Positions 12,535 through 21,039 of a stretch of 64,000 bases of DNA are shown here, piece by piece (the stretch's first letter is position 1; each line of letters begins with the position of its first letter). The position numbers and the translations under genes were made by a program. Location of the stretch: contig NZ_PDOB01000018.1 in NCBI RefSeq assembly GCF_002760665.1, forward strand, positions 23,667 to 87,666. The letters run 5' to 3'. This stretch comes from Massilia psychrophila (GTDB taxonomy: Bacteria > Pseudomonadota > Gammaproteobacteria > Burkholderiales > Burkholderiaceae_D). The notes beneath the pieces are model-generated. The model ran no database searches. It worked only from the letters and a program-made list of their open reading frames with translations, and was not told the DNA's origin.

Positions 12535-13866
12535 TCACTTTGCCGCTGCGGCTTTGTCGGTCACGAACAGGGTCAGAATGCCGGCCAGGACCATCGACGC
12601 TCCGCCCAGAATCAGCGTGTTGACGGTGTGGCCGCCGAACATGTGGGTGGTCATCCAGCCAAGCAGCAGGCCGCTGGCGATCTGCGGGATCACGACGAAA
12701 AAATTAAACAGGCCCATGAAATAGCCCATGCGGTCGGCCGGGAGCGAACCGGCCAGGATCGCATACGGCATCGTCAGGATGCTGGCCCAGGCGATGCCGA
12801 CGCCGATCATCGGGATGATCAGCAGTTCCTTTTGGTGGATCATGAAGATGCTTGCCAGGCTGACGCCGCCGATGATCAGGCACGTCGTGTGCACCAGCTT
12901 GCGGCTGGTAGCGCGGGCGAACACCGGCAGGATGAAGGCGGCCAGCGCGGAGACGCCGTTGTAAACGGCGAACATGATGCCGACCCAGTTGCCGGCGCTC
13001 TGGTAGGCGGCCGACTGGGCGTCCGTGGTGCCGTAGACGTTGTCGGCGATTGCGGTGCCGGTGTAGATCCACATCGCGAACAGTGCGATCCAGGTGAAGA
13101 ACTGTACGAACGCCAGTTGCACCATGGTCTTTGGCATGTGCGCGAAACCTTTGATGATTTCGCGCAGCGCCACGCCCAAGCGCATGGCGTGCTTGCGGTC
13201 GGCATTGAATTTTTCCAGGTTCTGCGGCGGCGCTTCGGTGCTGGTAATGAAGGTGTACATCACCGACAGGAAAAACACCGCGCCGCCGACATAGAACGAG
13301 TAGCGCACGGTGTCGGGCACCATGCCGCCCGTTGGCACGTTGCTGACGCCGAAAACGTCGGAGAACATGGTCGGCAGCAGCGATGCGATCACCGCGCCGC
13401 AGCCGATGAAGAAGGTCTGCATCGCAAACCCCGATGTCTGCTGGCTGGCATCGAGCTTGTCGACGACAAAGGCGCGAAACGGCTCCATCGAGATGTTGAT
13501 GGCCGCGTCCAGTATCCACAGCACCGCCACTGCCATCCACAGGGCGGACGAATTGGGCATCAGGAACAGGGCAATCGCGGCGAAAATGGCACCGGCAAAA
13601 AAGAACGGCCGGCGGCGGCCCCAGTACGGGTGCCAGGTATTGTCGCTCAGGTAGCCGATGACCGGCTGCACCAAGAGGCCCGTGACGGGCGCCGCCAGCC
13701 AGAACAGCGGCAGCTTGTCGGCCTCGGCGCCGAGGGTCGAGAAAATCCGGCTGACGTTGGCGCTTTGCAGCGCGAAGCCGAACTGGATGCCGAAGAAGCC
13801 GAAGCTCATGTTCCACAACTGCCAGAACGACAGGCGCGGTTTTAAAAGCGAAGTCTGCATGTCCAT
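12535..13866 (-). CDS. MFS sugar transporter, SLC45/GPH-like (maltose or maltodextrin)
   Basis: A 443-residue inner-membrane carrier with 12 predicted helices. The N-terminal half carries GYLSDNTWHPYWGRRRPFFF, the RxGRRRP loop between helices 2 and 3 that marks the sucrose/maltose transporters of the SLC45 and plant SUT group, and QFGFALQ in helix 1. Two starts are possible (13866 and 13860). It is the first gene of the operon that continues with pgm, an alpha-amylase and glk, so maltose or short maltodextrins are the likely cargo, moved by proton symport. Family call is firm; substrate is inferred from neighbours. Confidence 0.85.
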   Translation of the reverse strand: MDMQTSLLKPRLSFWQLWNMSFGFFGIQFGFALQSANVSRIFSTLGAEADKLPLFWLAAPVTGLLVQPVIGYLSDNTWHPYWGRRRPFFFAGAIFAAIALFLMPNSSALWMAVAVLWILDAAINISMEPFRAFVVDKLDASQQTSGFAMQTFFIGCGAVIASLLPTMFSDVFGVSNVPTGGMVPDTVRYSFYVGGAVFFLSVMYTFITSTEAPPQNLEKFNADRKHAMRLGVALREIIKGFAHMPKTMVQLAFVQFFTWIALFAMWIYTGTAIADNVYGTTDAQSAAYQSAGNWVGIMFAVYNGVSALAAFILPVFARATSRKLVHTTCLIIGGVSLASIFMIHQKELLIIPMIGVGIAWASILTMPYAILAGSLPADRMGYFMGLFNFFVVIPQIASGLLLGWMTTHMFGGHTVNTLILGGASMVLAGILTLFVTDKAAAAK

Positions 13867-13977
13867 CTGTGTCTCCGAAATCTTTTTATGTGTCCGGACC
13901 GGGGGGCGGTCCGAAATTTTATTTTGCTCAATAGCTGAAACGAACCGGTAGCAGGCACCGGCCTGGCAGCGGACTTT

Positions 13978-13992
13978 TGTAGCAAAATAACA
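13978..13992. promoter_or_regulatory. Candidate HexR-like operator
   Basis: TGTAGCAAAATAACA matches 13 of 15 positions of TGTARTWWWAYTACA by eye. It lies about 112 bases upstream of the SLC45-type transporter start. Confidence 0.42.
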
Positions 13993-14066
13993 TGCGCTTA
14001 CGGCGAAGTCAAACTAAACAATCGCATATCAAAAAACATAAAAATACATTTCCAATATTTACTAAT

Positions 14067-14081
14067 TGTAGTCAAATAACA
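14067..14081. promoter_or_regulatory. Candidate HexR-like operator
   Basis: TGTAGTCAAATAACA, again about 13 of 15 positions and sharing the ATAACA right arm with the site at 13978. It lies 132 bases upstream of the GH31 start. Confidence 0.42.
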
Positions 14082-14213
14082 GAGAATTTCGCCGTAATCG
14101 TCATTGCCGGCATCATGCAAACAAGGGCCGGAAATATAAAAATCGAGCCAGGAAGCAAGACTACGTAGCGTGGCAGCACGCTGCACGCCTAACAACCAAC
14201 CACGACCATATTA

Positions 14214-16619
14214 ATGAGAAACCAAAACATCATTCTGCTGTCGATCGGACTGCTGGTGAGTCAGGCAGTGCTTGCCCAGAACGCCGATCGCAAGTTCGAG
14301 CGCGCCAATGCGCACGCCGATCATCTCGAGATCGTTACCAGCGACGGCGTCTATCTGATCCGGCCGTACTCCGCCCAGATCATCGAGACGGCGTTTATTC
14401 CACGTGGCGAAAACTACGATCCGAAGTCGCATGCTGTCGTCATGCCGCCGGGCGCGATCAAGACGACACTGCACACGGACGAACAGCGTATCGACTATGC
14501 GACGCCAGGCCTCGGCGTGGTAGTCACCAAGGCACCGTTCCAGATTTCATACGTCTACAAGGGAACAACGCTGACGGCCGAAAAGCGCGGCTATGCGCGC
14601 GCCGACAACATGGAGTCCATCGATTTCGTGCTCGATCCAAGCGAAGCGCTGTATGGCGCCGGCGCCCGCGCCGTTGGCATGAACCGCCGCGGCAACAGCT
14701 TTAAGCTTTATAACAAGGCGCACTACGGCTACCAGGAGCGCTCGACGCAGTTGAATTATTCGATCCCGCTGGTGATGTCGTCGAAAATGTATGCCATCCA
14801 TTTCGACAACGCCCAAATCGGCGAACTCGACTTTGACAGCAAGAAGCGCAACGTCTTGCGTTACGCCACCATCGGCGGCCGCAAAACTTACCAGGTGGTG
14901 GTGGGCGATAGCTGGAATGAGCTGGTAGGCAACTATACCGGGCTGACGGGCCGCCAGCCCCTGCCGCCGCGCTGGGCCCTCGGCAACCTCGCCAGCCGGT
15001 TCGGCTACCACAGCGAGGCCGAAGCCCGGACCACGCTCGACAAGTACGCCGCCGAAAAGATTCCGGTCGACGCCATCATTTTCGACCTGTATTGGTTCGG
15101 CAAGGAAATGAAGGGAACCATGGGCAACCTGGAGTTCGAAAAAGAAGCCTTTCCCGATCCTGCCAGGATGATCGCGGACTTCAACGACAAGGGCGTCAAG
15201 ACGGTGCTCATTACCGAGCCTTTCATCCTGACGACGTCCAAAAAATGGCGCCAAGCCGTCGACAGCAAGGTGCTCGCCACCGACAAGGCAGGCGCCCCCT
15301 ACACCTACGATTTCTACTTCGGCAATACCGGGCTGATCGACGTCTTCAAGCCGGAGGCGAAGACCTGGTTCTGGAACATCTACAAGGATTTGCGCAAGCT
15401 CGGCGTTGCGGGCTGGTGGGGCGACTTGGGCGAGCCTGAAGTGCATCCATCGGCGCTGATGCATGTGGCCGGATCGGCCGACCAGGTGCACAACATCTAC
15501 GGTCATGAATGGGCCAGGCTGATTGCCGAAGGCTACCAGCAGGACTTTCCCGACGAGCGACCCTTCATCCTGATGCGCGCCGGCTCGTCCGGCTCGCAGC
15601 GTTTCGGCTTGATCCCATGGTCGGGCGATGTCGAGCGCAGCTGGGGCGGTCTGCATTCACAGCCTGAAATCGCGCTGCAGATGGGCATGCAGGGCCTAGC
15701 CTACATGCACTCCGACCTCGGCGGCTTTGCCGCTGGCCTGGTCGACGACGAACTGTATGCGCGCTGGCTCCAGTACGGCGTGTTCCAGCCGATTTTCCGG
15801 CCGCACGGCCAGGAAGAGGTGGCGTCCGAACCAGTATGGCGCGCCGCGAAGGCAAAAGACCTGGCGCGCGAGGCAATCGAGCTGCGCTATCGGATGCTGC
15901 CGTATAACTACACGCTCGCGTTCGAGAACAACCAGCAAGGCTTGCCGCTGATGCGCCCATTGCTGTTCCAGGAGCCGGCCAGCCAGCGTATGCACGGTTT
16001 TTCCGACAGCTACTTATGGGGCAACGAATTGCTCGTCACCCCGATCGTCAGGAAGGGACAGGCCAGCCAGACGGTCCGTTTTCCCGCCGGCAGCGCCTGG
16101 TTCGACTTCTACAGCGGCCGGCGCCACGCGGCCGGCACAACCGCCACGGTCAAACTGGTGCCCGAGCATATTCCGGTGTTCGTGCGCGCCGGCGCCTTCA
16201 TGCCGATGGCGCCGCTGGTCCAGACCACCCGCGACTATTCGACCGCCCACGTCAACTTGCACTATTATCACGACCGTTCGGTGAAGAAAGGCAGCGGCAA
16301 GCTGTACGACGACGATGGCAAGACGGCGGCCGCCTTTGAAAAGGGAAAGTACGAGCTGCTCAGCTTTACCAGCAAGCTCGATGGCACTCAATTGTCGCTA
16401 GGATTGGCGCGGCACACGGGCAAGGCCTACCAGGCGGCGCCACGCAGCTTTGCCGTCCTAGTGCATCACATCGGCAGCAAGCCTGCCGCTGTGATGCTCG
16501 ATGGCCAGCCTGTGGCCTATGCCTGGGATGCTGCGCGCAAACTGTTGAGCGTGCAGGTTCCCGCCACCACCGCCGCGCTGAGCGAACTAAGCATCCGATT
16601 GTCCGGGTCCGATAGCTGA
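14214..16619 (+). CDS. Secreted GH31 enzyme, alpha-transglucosylase/alpha-glucosidase type
   Basis: An 801-residue protein with a signal peptide (cleavage after VLA, about residue 21). Domain order is typical of GH31: N-terminal beta-sandwich to about 230, barrel from WALGNLASRFGYHS to about 590, then C-terminal beta-domains (LWGNELLVTPI, FVRAGAFMPM). The nucleophile is Asp404 in WWGDLGEPE and the acid/base Asp472 in SGDVERSWGG. The GDLGEPE form and the 68-residue spacing agree with what I recall of Cellvibrio Agd31B, a 4-alpha-glucosyltransferase acting on maltooligosaccharides, so transfer rather than simple hydrolysis is likely. It is divergent from the SLC45 transporter operon and ends at a bidirectional terminator. 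Confidence 0.85.
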   Translation: MRNQNIILLSIGLLVSQAVLAQNADRKFERANAHADHLEIVTSDGVYLIRPYSAQIIETAFIPRGENYDPKSHAVVMPPGAIKTTLHTDEQRIDYATPGLGVVVTKAPFQISYVYKGTTLTAEKRGYARADNMESIDFVLDPSEALYGAGARAVGMNRRGNSFKLYNKAHYGYQERSTQLNYSIPLVMSSKMYAIHFDNAQIGELDFDSKKRNVLRYATIGGRKTYQVVVGDSWNELVGNYTGLTGRQPLPPRWALGNLASRFGYHSEAEARTTLDKYAAEKIPVDAIIFDLYWFGKEMKGTMGNLEFEKEAFPDPARMIADFNDKGVKTVLITEPFILTTSKKWRQAVDSKVLATDKAGAPYTYDFYFGNTGLIDVFKPEAKTWFWNIYKDLRKLGVAGWWGDLGEPEVHPSALMHVAGSADQVHNIYGHEWARLIAEGYQQDFPDERPFILMRAGSSGSQRFGLIPWSGDVERSWGGLHSQPEIALQMGMQGLAYMHSDLGGFAAGLVDDELYARWLQYGVFQPIFRPHGQEEVASEPVWRAAKAKDLAREAIELRYRMLPYNYTLAFENNQQGLPLMRPLLFQEPASQRMHGFSDSYLWGNELLVTPIVRKGQASQTVRFPAGSAWFDFYSGRRHAAGTTATVKLVPEHIPVFVRAGAFMPMAPLVQTTRDYSTAHVNLHYYHDRSVKKGSGKLYDDDGKTAAAFEKGKYELLSFTSKLDGTQLSLGLARHTGKAYQAAPRSFAVLVHHIGSKPAAVMLDGQPVAYAWDAARKLLSVQVPATTAALSELSIRLSGSDS

Positions 16620-16640
16620 TGCGGGGGAACAACCGGCATC

Positions 16641-16675
16641 AATAAAAAGGGCGCCGAAACGGCGCCCTTTTTATT
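16641..16675. terminator. Bidirectional rho-independent terminator
   Basis: A perfect 16-bp inverted repeat (AATAAAAAGGGCGCCG, loop AAA, complement ending TTTTTATT) lies between the convergent GH31 and DEAD-box helicase genes. Both strands give a GC-rich stem followed by a T-run. Confidence 0.95.
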
Positions 16676-16696
16676 GAAATACTTTGGTTACTTCGC

Positions 16697-18553
16697 TTAC
16701 TCCGGTTTCGACGGCCCCTTGCGATGCTCCTTTTTCGGTCCCTTGGCGTAGCCCGCCTTCTCGGCGAAGCGGCGATCGCCGGCGTTTTTCGCCCCGGCGC
16801 CGGCAAAGCCGCCGGCCTTTTTGACCGCCGGCGTCTCGCCGTCGCGCGTGATGTTGAGCTGCTGGCCCGCTACCCACACCGTTTTCAGGTGATCGACCAG
16901 GTCGGGCGGCATGTCGGCCGGCAGGTCGAGGGTGCTGTAGTCGTCATAGATCTCGATGCGGCCGATGTATTTTGACTCGATGCCCGCTTCGTTGGCGATC
17001 GCGCCGACTATGTTGCCTGGCTTGACGCCATGCGAATGCCCGACCTCGATACGGTAAGTACCCATGCCCTCTTCGGCCGGACGCGATACGCGCTCGCGCT
17101 TGAACGCCGGAGGATCGCTGCGATCCTGGCGCGCCGGAGTGTCGCCACGGTCGGAACGCATCGGGGCTTCAAAACGCGGCGCACGGGCCGGACGCTCTTC
17201 CCAGACCGGCGCGGCCTTGGCAGCGCGGTCCGGCTTTTCCAGCAGCAGCGGCACGTCGCCGCGTGCCAGCTTGGCCAGGGCGGCGGCGATCTCCACTGCC
17301 GGCACGTTCAGCTCGCGCTCGTATTCCTCGATCAGGGTACGGAACACGTCCATGCCGCCGGCGGCCAGGGTCTCGGTGATCTGGTCCTTGAACTTGGCGA
17401 TGCGCACGTCGTTGATGGTTTTGACCGTCGGCAGCGTCAGCGGCGATACCGGCTGGCGCGTGGCGCGCTCGATTGCCTTGAGCAGGCCCTGCTCGCGCGG
17501 GGTGATGAACAGGATCGCTTCGCCGCTGCGGCCGGCGCGGCCGGTACGGCCGATGCGGTGGGTATAGCTTTCCGGGTCCGACGGCACGTCGTAGTTGATG
17601 ACGTGGCTGATGCGCTCGACGTCGAGGCCGCGCGCGGCAACGTCGGTCGCCACCAAAATGTCGATCTTGCCGTTCTTGAGCTGCTCGATGGTGCGCTCGC
17701 GCTGGGTCTGCTGCATGTCGCCGTTGATGGCGGTCGCGGCGAAGCCGCGCGCCTGCAGCTTGCTGGCCAGCTCCTCGGTGCCGAGCTTGGTGCGGGCGAA
17801 AATGATCATGCCGTCGAACGGCTCGGCCTCCAGGATGCGGGTCAGCGCCTCGAGCTTCTGCATGCCGCTCACCATCCAGAAACGCTGGCGGATATTGTCG
17901 GCGGTGCCGGTCTTGGCGGCGACCGTCACTTCGGCCGGGTCGCGCAGGTAGGCCTTGGCGATGCGCTTGATGGCCGACGGCATAGTGGCCGAGAACAGCG
18001 CGGTCTGGCGCGTTGCCGGTGTCTTTTGCAGGATCTGCTCGACGTCGTCGATAAAACCCATGCGCAGCATTTCGTCCGCTTCGTCCAGCACCAGCGTCTT
18101 GAGCTTGGACAGGTCGAGCGAGCCCTTGTCGAGGTGGTCGATGACGCGGCCCGGGGTGCCGACGATGACGTGGACACCGCGGCGCAAGGCCGACAGCTGC
18201 GGGCCGTAGCTCTGGCCGCCGTAGATCGGCAGTACGTGGAAATCCTTGATGTGGGCGGCGTAGGTCTGAAACGCCTCGGCGACCTGGATCGCCAGCTCAC
18301 GGGTCGGCGCCAGCACCAGCGCCTGCGGCGAATGCTGCTTGATGTCGATGTTCGACAGGATCGGCAGCGCGAAGGCGGCGGTCTTGCCGGTTCCGGTCTG
18401 GGCCTGGCCCAGCACGTCGCGATTGGCCAGCAGCAGCGGGATGGTGGCGGCCTGGATCGGCGATGGTGTTTCGTAGCCGACCTCTTTGATGACCTTGAGT
18501 ACGGCAGCGGAGAGGTTCAGTTCGGAAAACTGCGGAAGGGGGGTGTCTGACAT
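16697..18553 (-). CDS. deaD: DEAD-box ATP-dependent RNA helicase, DeaD/CsdA-like
   Basis: A 618-residue cytoplasmic helicase for ribosome assembly and mRNA remodelling. The ATG at 18553 gives MSDTPLPQFSEL; a GTG four codons upstream is an alternative. All core motifs are present: Q motif PSPIQ, motif I AQTGTGKT, Ia PTRELAIQ, DEAD box in VLDEADEML, SAT in FSATMP, and HRIGRTGRAGR. Residues about 470-545 form a DbpA-type RNA-binding domain (YRIEVGHSHGVKPGNIVGAI), as in DeaD. The C-terminal tail (about 560-618) is rich in Lys, Gly and Ala. It is convergent with GH31 and appears unrelated to the sugar genes. Confidence 0.93.
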   Translation of the reverse strand: MSDTPLPQFSELNLSAAVLKVIKEVGYETPSPIQAATIPLLLANRDVLGQAQTGTGKTAAFALPILSNIDIKQHSPQALVLAPTRELAIQVAEAFQTYAAHIKDFHVLPIYGGQSYGPQLSALRRGVHVIVGTPGRVIDHLDKGSLDLSKLKTLVLDEADEMLRMGFIDDVEQILQKTPATRQTALFSATMPSAIKRIAKAYLRDPAEVTVAAKTGTADNIRQRFWMVSGMQKLEALTRILEAEPFDGMIIFARTKLGTEELASKLQARGFAATAINGDMQQTQRERTIEQLKNGKIDILVATDVAARGLDVERISHVINYDVPSDPESYTHRIGRTGRAGRSGEAILFITPREQGLLKAIERATRQPVSPLTLPTVKTINDVRIAKFKDQITETLAAGGMDVFRTLIEEYERELNVPAVEIAAALAKLARGDVPLLLEKPDRAAKAAPVWEERPARAPRFEAPMRSDRGDTPARQDRSDPPAFKRERVSRPAEEGMGTYRIEVGHSHGVKPGNIVGAIANEAGIESKYIGRIEIYDDYSTLDLPADMPPDLVDHLKTVWVAGQQLNITRDGETPAVKKAGGFAGAGAKNAGDRRFAEKAGYAKGPKKEHRKGPSKPE

Positions 18554-18682
18554 GGAAATGCTCACTTGTTGGCGCTTAAAGCGACAGTTTACTCTGTTGC
18601 CGCTTCCGCCGTTCCTTTTTCGTACAGTGCTGCTTTGCTCCGGCTGCAGCGTTGACGCGGTTGCTGGCCTGTCACGCGCGTT

Positions 18683-19390
18683 TCATCCGGCCTGGCGGCG
18701 GCAGACGAAGAAGCCGTTGAGCGTCAATCGGCCGCGTGCGGGATCGGCAGCGAGCCTGTCGGCGTCGCTGATATGACTCGAATGAAAGACGCTGCCATCG
18801 TAGAAGATCGCCCGGTTCCACGCCGCCGGCACCGTGTGCACCAGCTCGAACCAGCCGTTCGACGCCGCTAGGTAACCCGCTTCGGCGCCCAGCACGGCAT
18901 CGGCCTCGGCCGACGACATGCCGTAGAGGGCGCGCATCAGCGCATTAGTGGCCGCCAGCGGCTGGCGCGGCCGGAAGAAACTGGTGCCGCCCAACGCCGG
19001 CTGGTCGAACAGGTACAGCACGCAGGCAGCCGCCATCTGGCCGGCCACGACTGCGAAGCGGTCCCGATGGCACACGCGCTGCACCGGTTGCAGCTGGGCG
19101 CCGTGCAAGGTGACTATCGACAGGCGGCTATGCACCTCTAGCGTGCGGCGCGCGCCCAGCAGGCACCGCACATGCTGTATGAAAAATTCATTGAGGCGCG
19201 CGGAGAATGCATCCGGCATCGGCATTTCGAGGCCGGGGAAGGCATTCAGGGGCGCCGCATCGAAGCCGTCGCAATGGGCGATTGCCAGCGCGCGCAGCGC
19301 CTGCGGATCGGCGAGGAAGTCGTCGATCACCACGCATCGATTGCCGTCGCCGATTGGCACCTGCGTGATGTGCGGATGCGGATTGAACAC
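18683..19390 (-). CDS. DUF6445-like protein linked to flavin-dependent halogenase
   Basis: A 235-residue protein starting with GTG at 19390, three bases after the halogenase stop, so the two are co-translated. It opens CVVIDDFLADPQALRALA, as in DUF6445-type proteins, and has an HRDRF segment near residue 109 and HSSHI near 205 that recall the metal-binding His/Asp pairs of 2-oxoglutarate/iron oxygenases, including GGTSFFRPRQ between them. I therefore suspect a double-stranded beta-helix fold, but a catalytic role is not proven. Proteins of this kind are found next to TonB receptors and tryptophan-type halogenases in other proteobacteria. Confidence 0.7.
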   Translation of the reverse strand: MFNPHPHITQVPIGDGNRCVVIDDFLADPQALRALAIAHCDGFDAAPLNAFPGLEMPMPDAFSARLNEFFIQHVRCLLGARRTLEVHSRLSIVTLHGAQLQPVQRVCHRDRFAVVAGQMAAACVLYLFDQPALGGTSFFRPRQPLAATNALMRALYGMSSAEADAVLGAEAGYLAASNGWFELVHTVPAAWNRAIFYDGSVFHSSHISDADRLAADPARGRLTLNGFFVCRRQAG

Positions 19391-19393
19391 TGC

Positions 19394-20902
19394 CTACGTC
19401 CGCGCCGCACAGTTGTCGCGCACGAAATCGGCATGGGTCGGCATCGCCTCGACGCAGCGCAGGGTGGTGCTGCTGACATTTTCCAGGAAGGTGCGGATCT
19501 TGCCCTCGGCCAGCGCGTCGACCAGCGGATGGTAGCTGCGCGGCTTGAGGCCCTGCCCGTGCATGACTTCGAACCAGCTAATCTCCGAAAACATCTCGCT
19601 CGCCTCGCGGAAGACACGGCCATTGCTTTCGTACAGTGCCATCTTATTGCGCAGGGAGTCAGGAATGTCCATATTGCGGCAATAGTTCCAAAATTCCGTG
19701 TCGGTGCGGCTGGTCGCCTTGTAGTGCAGGATAAGGAAATCGCGGATCTTCTCCACCTCAAAGTTTGCCTGGCGGTTGAATTCGTCAATATTGCACTGGT
19801 CGAATCCTTGGTCCGGAAAAAACGTCGTCAGGCGCGCGATGGTGGACTGGATCAGGTGGATGCTGGTCGACTCGAGCGGCTCCATGAAGCCGCTCGACAG
19901 GCCGATCGCCACGCAATTCTTGTCCCAGAATTTTTTGCGCTTGCCGGTGACGAACTTGAGCTGGCGCGGCTCGGCCAATGCCTGGCCGTCCAGGTTGTTC
20001 ATCAGGATGTCGACGGCGCTGGCGTCGTCGGTAAATTTGCTGCTGTACACGTGGCCATTGCCGATCCGGCTTTGCAGCGGAATGCGCCACTGCCAGCCGG
20101 CATCGCGCGCGGTCGAGCGCGTGTACGGCAGCAGCGGCGCCACCGATTCGCACGGCACCGCCCAGGCGCGGTCACATGGCAGCCAGTGGCTCCAGTCGTC
20201 GTAGCCAGCATGCAGCGTCTGCTCGATCAGCAAGCCGCGAAAACCAGAACAATCAATGAACAGGTCGCCTTCGATGCGCTCGCCGTTGTCCATCACGATC
20301 GCCTCGATGAAGCCGTCGGCGGGGCGCGTGGTGGCGCCGCTGACCTTGCCTTCGATGCGGATGACGCCGCGCTGCTCGGCGTATTTGCGCAGGAAGGCGG
20401 CATACAGGTTGGCGTCAAAATGGAAGGCATGGGCTATTTCGCTCAGCGGCGAATTGCCCAGCTCGGGGCGGGCGCGCATGAACTTGGCATGGCGCGCGGC
20501 GAGCGAACAGATCGAATAGTTTTCGATGTCCATTGCGTAGCCCTCTTGCTGCGCCTTGAGCCAGTACTGGTGGAATTTGGTGATGCCGATATCCGGACCG
20601 AGGTTGCCGAAGCCGTGCATGTAGGATCCGCCCAGCTTGCCCCAATTGCAAAATTCAATGCCCAGCTTGAAAGTGCCGTTGGTGGCGCGCATGAACTCGT
20701 CTTCATCGATGCCGAGCGCCTTGTTATAGATGTTGATCAGCGGGATGGTCGCCTCGCCCACGCCAACGGTGCCGATTTCCTCGGATTCCACCAGGCGGAT
20801 GGTCCAATTGCCGGTAAGCACTTTGGCGAGGCCGGCTGCAGTCATCCAGCCGGCGGTGCCGCCGCCGACGATGACGATATTGCGAATATGGGGGAGCGAC
20901 AT
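19394..20902 (-). CDS. Flavin-dependent tryptophan-type halogenase
   Basis: A 502-residue FAD-dependent enzyme of the PrnA/RebH superfamily, expected to use FADH2, oxygen and halide to halogenate an electron-rich ring. FAD motif GGGTAGW is at 13-19; Lys79 in ATNGTFKLG sits at the exact number of the catalytic lysine of PrnA; the family motif WxWxIP is at 270-275 (GWQWRIPL). GEAT (49-52) and the FIDCSGFRGLLIEQ segment are also conserved. It lies between a TonB-dependent receptor and a DUF6445 gene, not in an antibiotic cluster, as described for the brominase BrvH and similar halogenases. Substrate unknown; free tryptophan is only one possibility. Confidence 0.9.
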   Translation of the reverse strand: MSLPHIRNIVIVGGGTAGWMTAAGLAKVLTGNWTIRLVESEEIGTVGVGEATIPLINIYNKALGIDEDEFMRATNGTFKLGIEFCNWGKLGGSYMHGFGNLGPDIGITKFHQYWLKAQQEGYAMDIENYSICSLAARHAKFMRARPELGNSPLSEIAHAFHFDANLYAAFLRKYAEQRGVIRIEGKVSGATTRPADGFIEAIVMDNGERIEGDLFIDCSGFRGLLIEQTLHAGYDDWSHWLPCDRAWAVPCESVAPLLPYTRSTARDAGWQWRIPLQSRIGNGHVYSSKFTDDASAVDILMNNLDGQALAEPRQLKFVTGKRKKFWDKNCVAIGLSSGFMEPLESTSIHLIQSTIARLTTFFPDQGFDQCNIDEFNRQANFEVEKIRDFLILHYKATSRTDTEFWNYCRNMDIPDSLRNKMALYESNGRVFREASEMFSEISWFEVMHGQGLKPRSYHPLVDALAEGKIRTFLENVSSTTLRCVEAMPTHADFVRDNCAART

Positions 20903-20983
20903 GGTGGGTCAGTTCAGTTCGAGGTAAAGCGAGCGTGATGGGCGCTGGCGACTGGCCAGCGGCGGCGTGCGGCGGCGTGCAGC

Positions 20984-21020
20984 AAAAAAAGCCCCTTGTC
21001 GTTTCTCAACGACAAGGGGC
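20984..21020 (-). terminator. Rho-independent terminator after the TonB receptor gene
   Basis: A 13-bp perfect stem (GCCCCTTGTCGTT / AACGACAAGGGGC, loop TCTC at 21004-21007) followed on the minus strand by seven T. It begins 20 bases after the receptor stop and 80 bases before the halogenase start, so it probably limits read-through into the halogenase pair. Confidence 0.93.
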
Positions 21021-21039
21021 TTAATTGTAATGCACCAAA

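Larger units (their letters stand above)
13867..14213. promoter_or_regulatory. Divergent promoter region, sugar transporter operon / GH31 gene
   Basis: A 347-bp spacer, unusually AT-rich between 13980 and 14110. It carries two 15-bp HexR-like sites 89 bp apart (13978-13992, 14067-14081) and no gene. The segment next to the transporter contains GTCCGGACC followed by GGTCC, a small GC-rich dyad (about 13892-13910) of unknown meaning. Confidence 0.6.
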
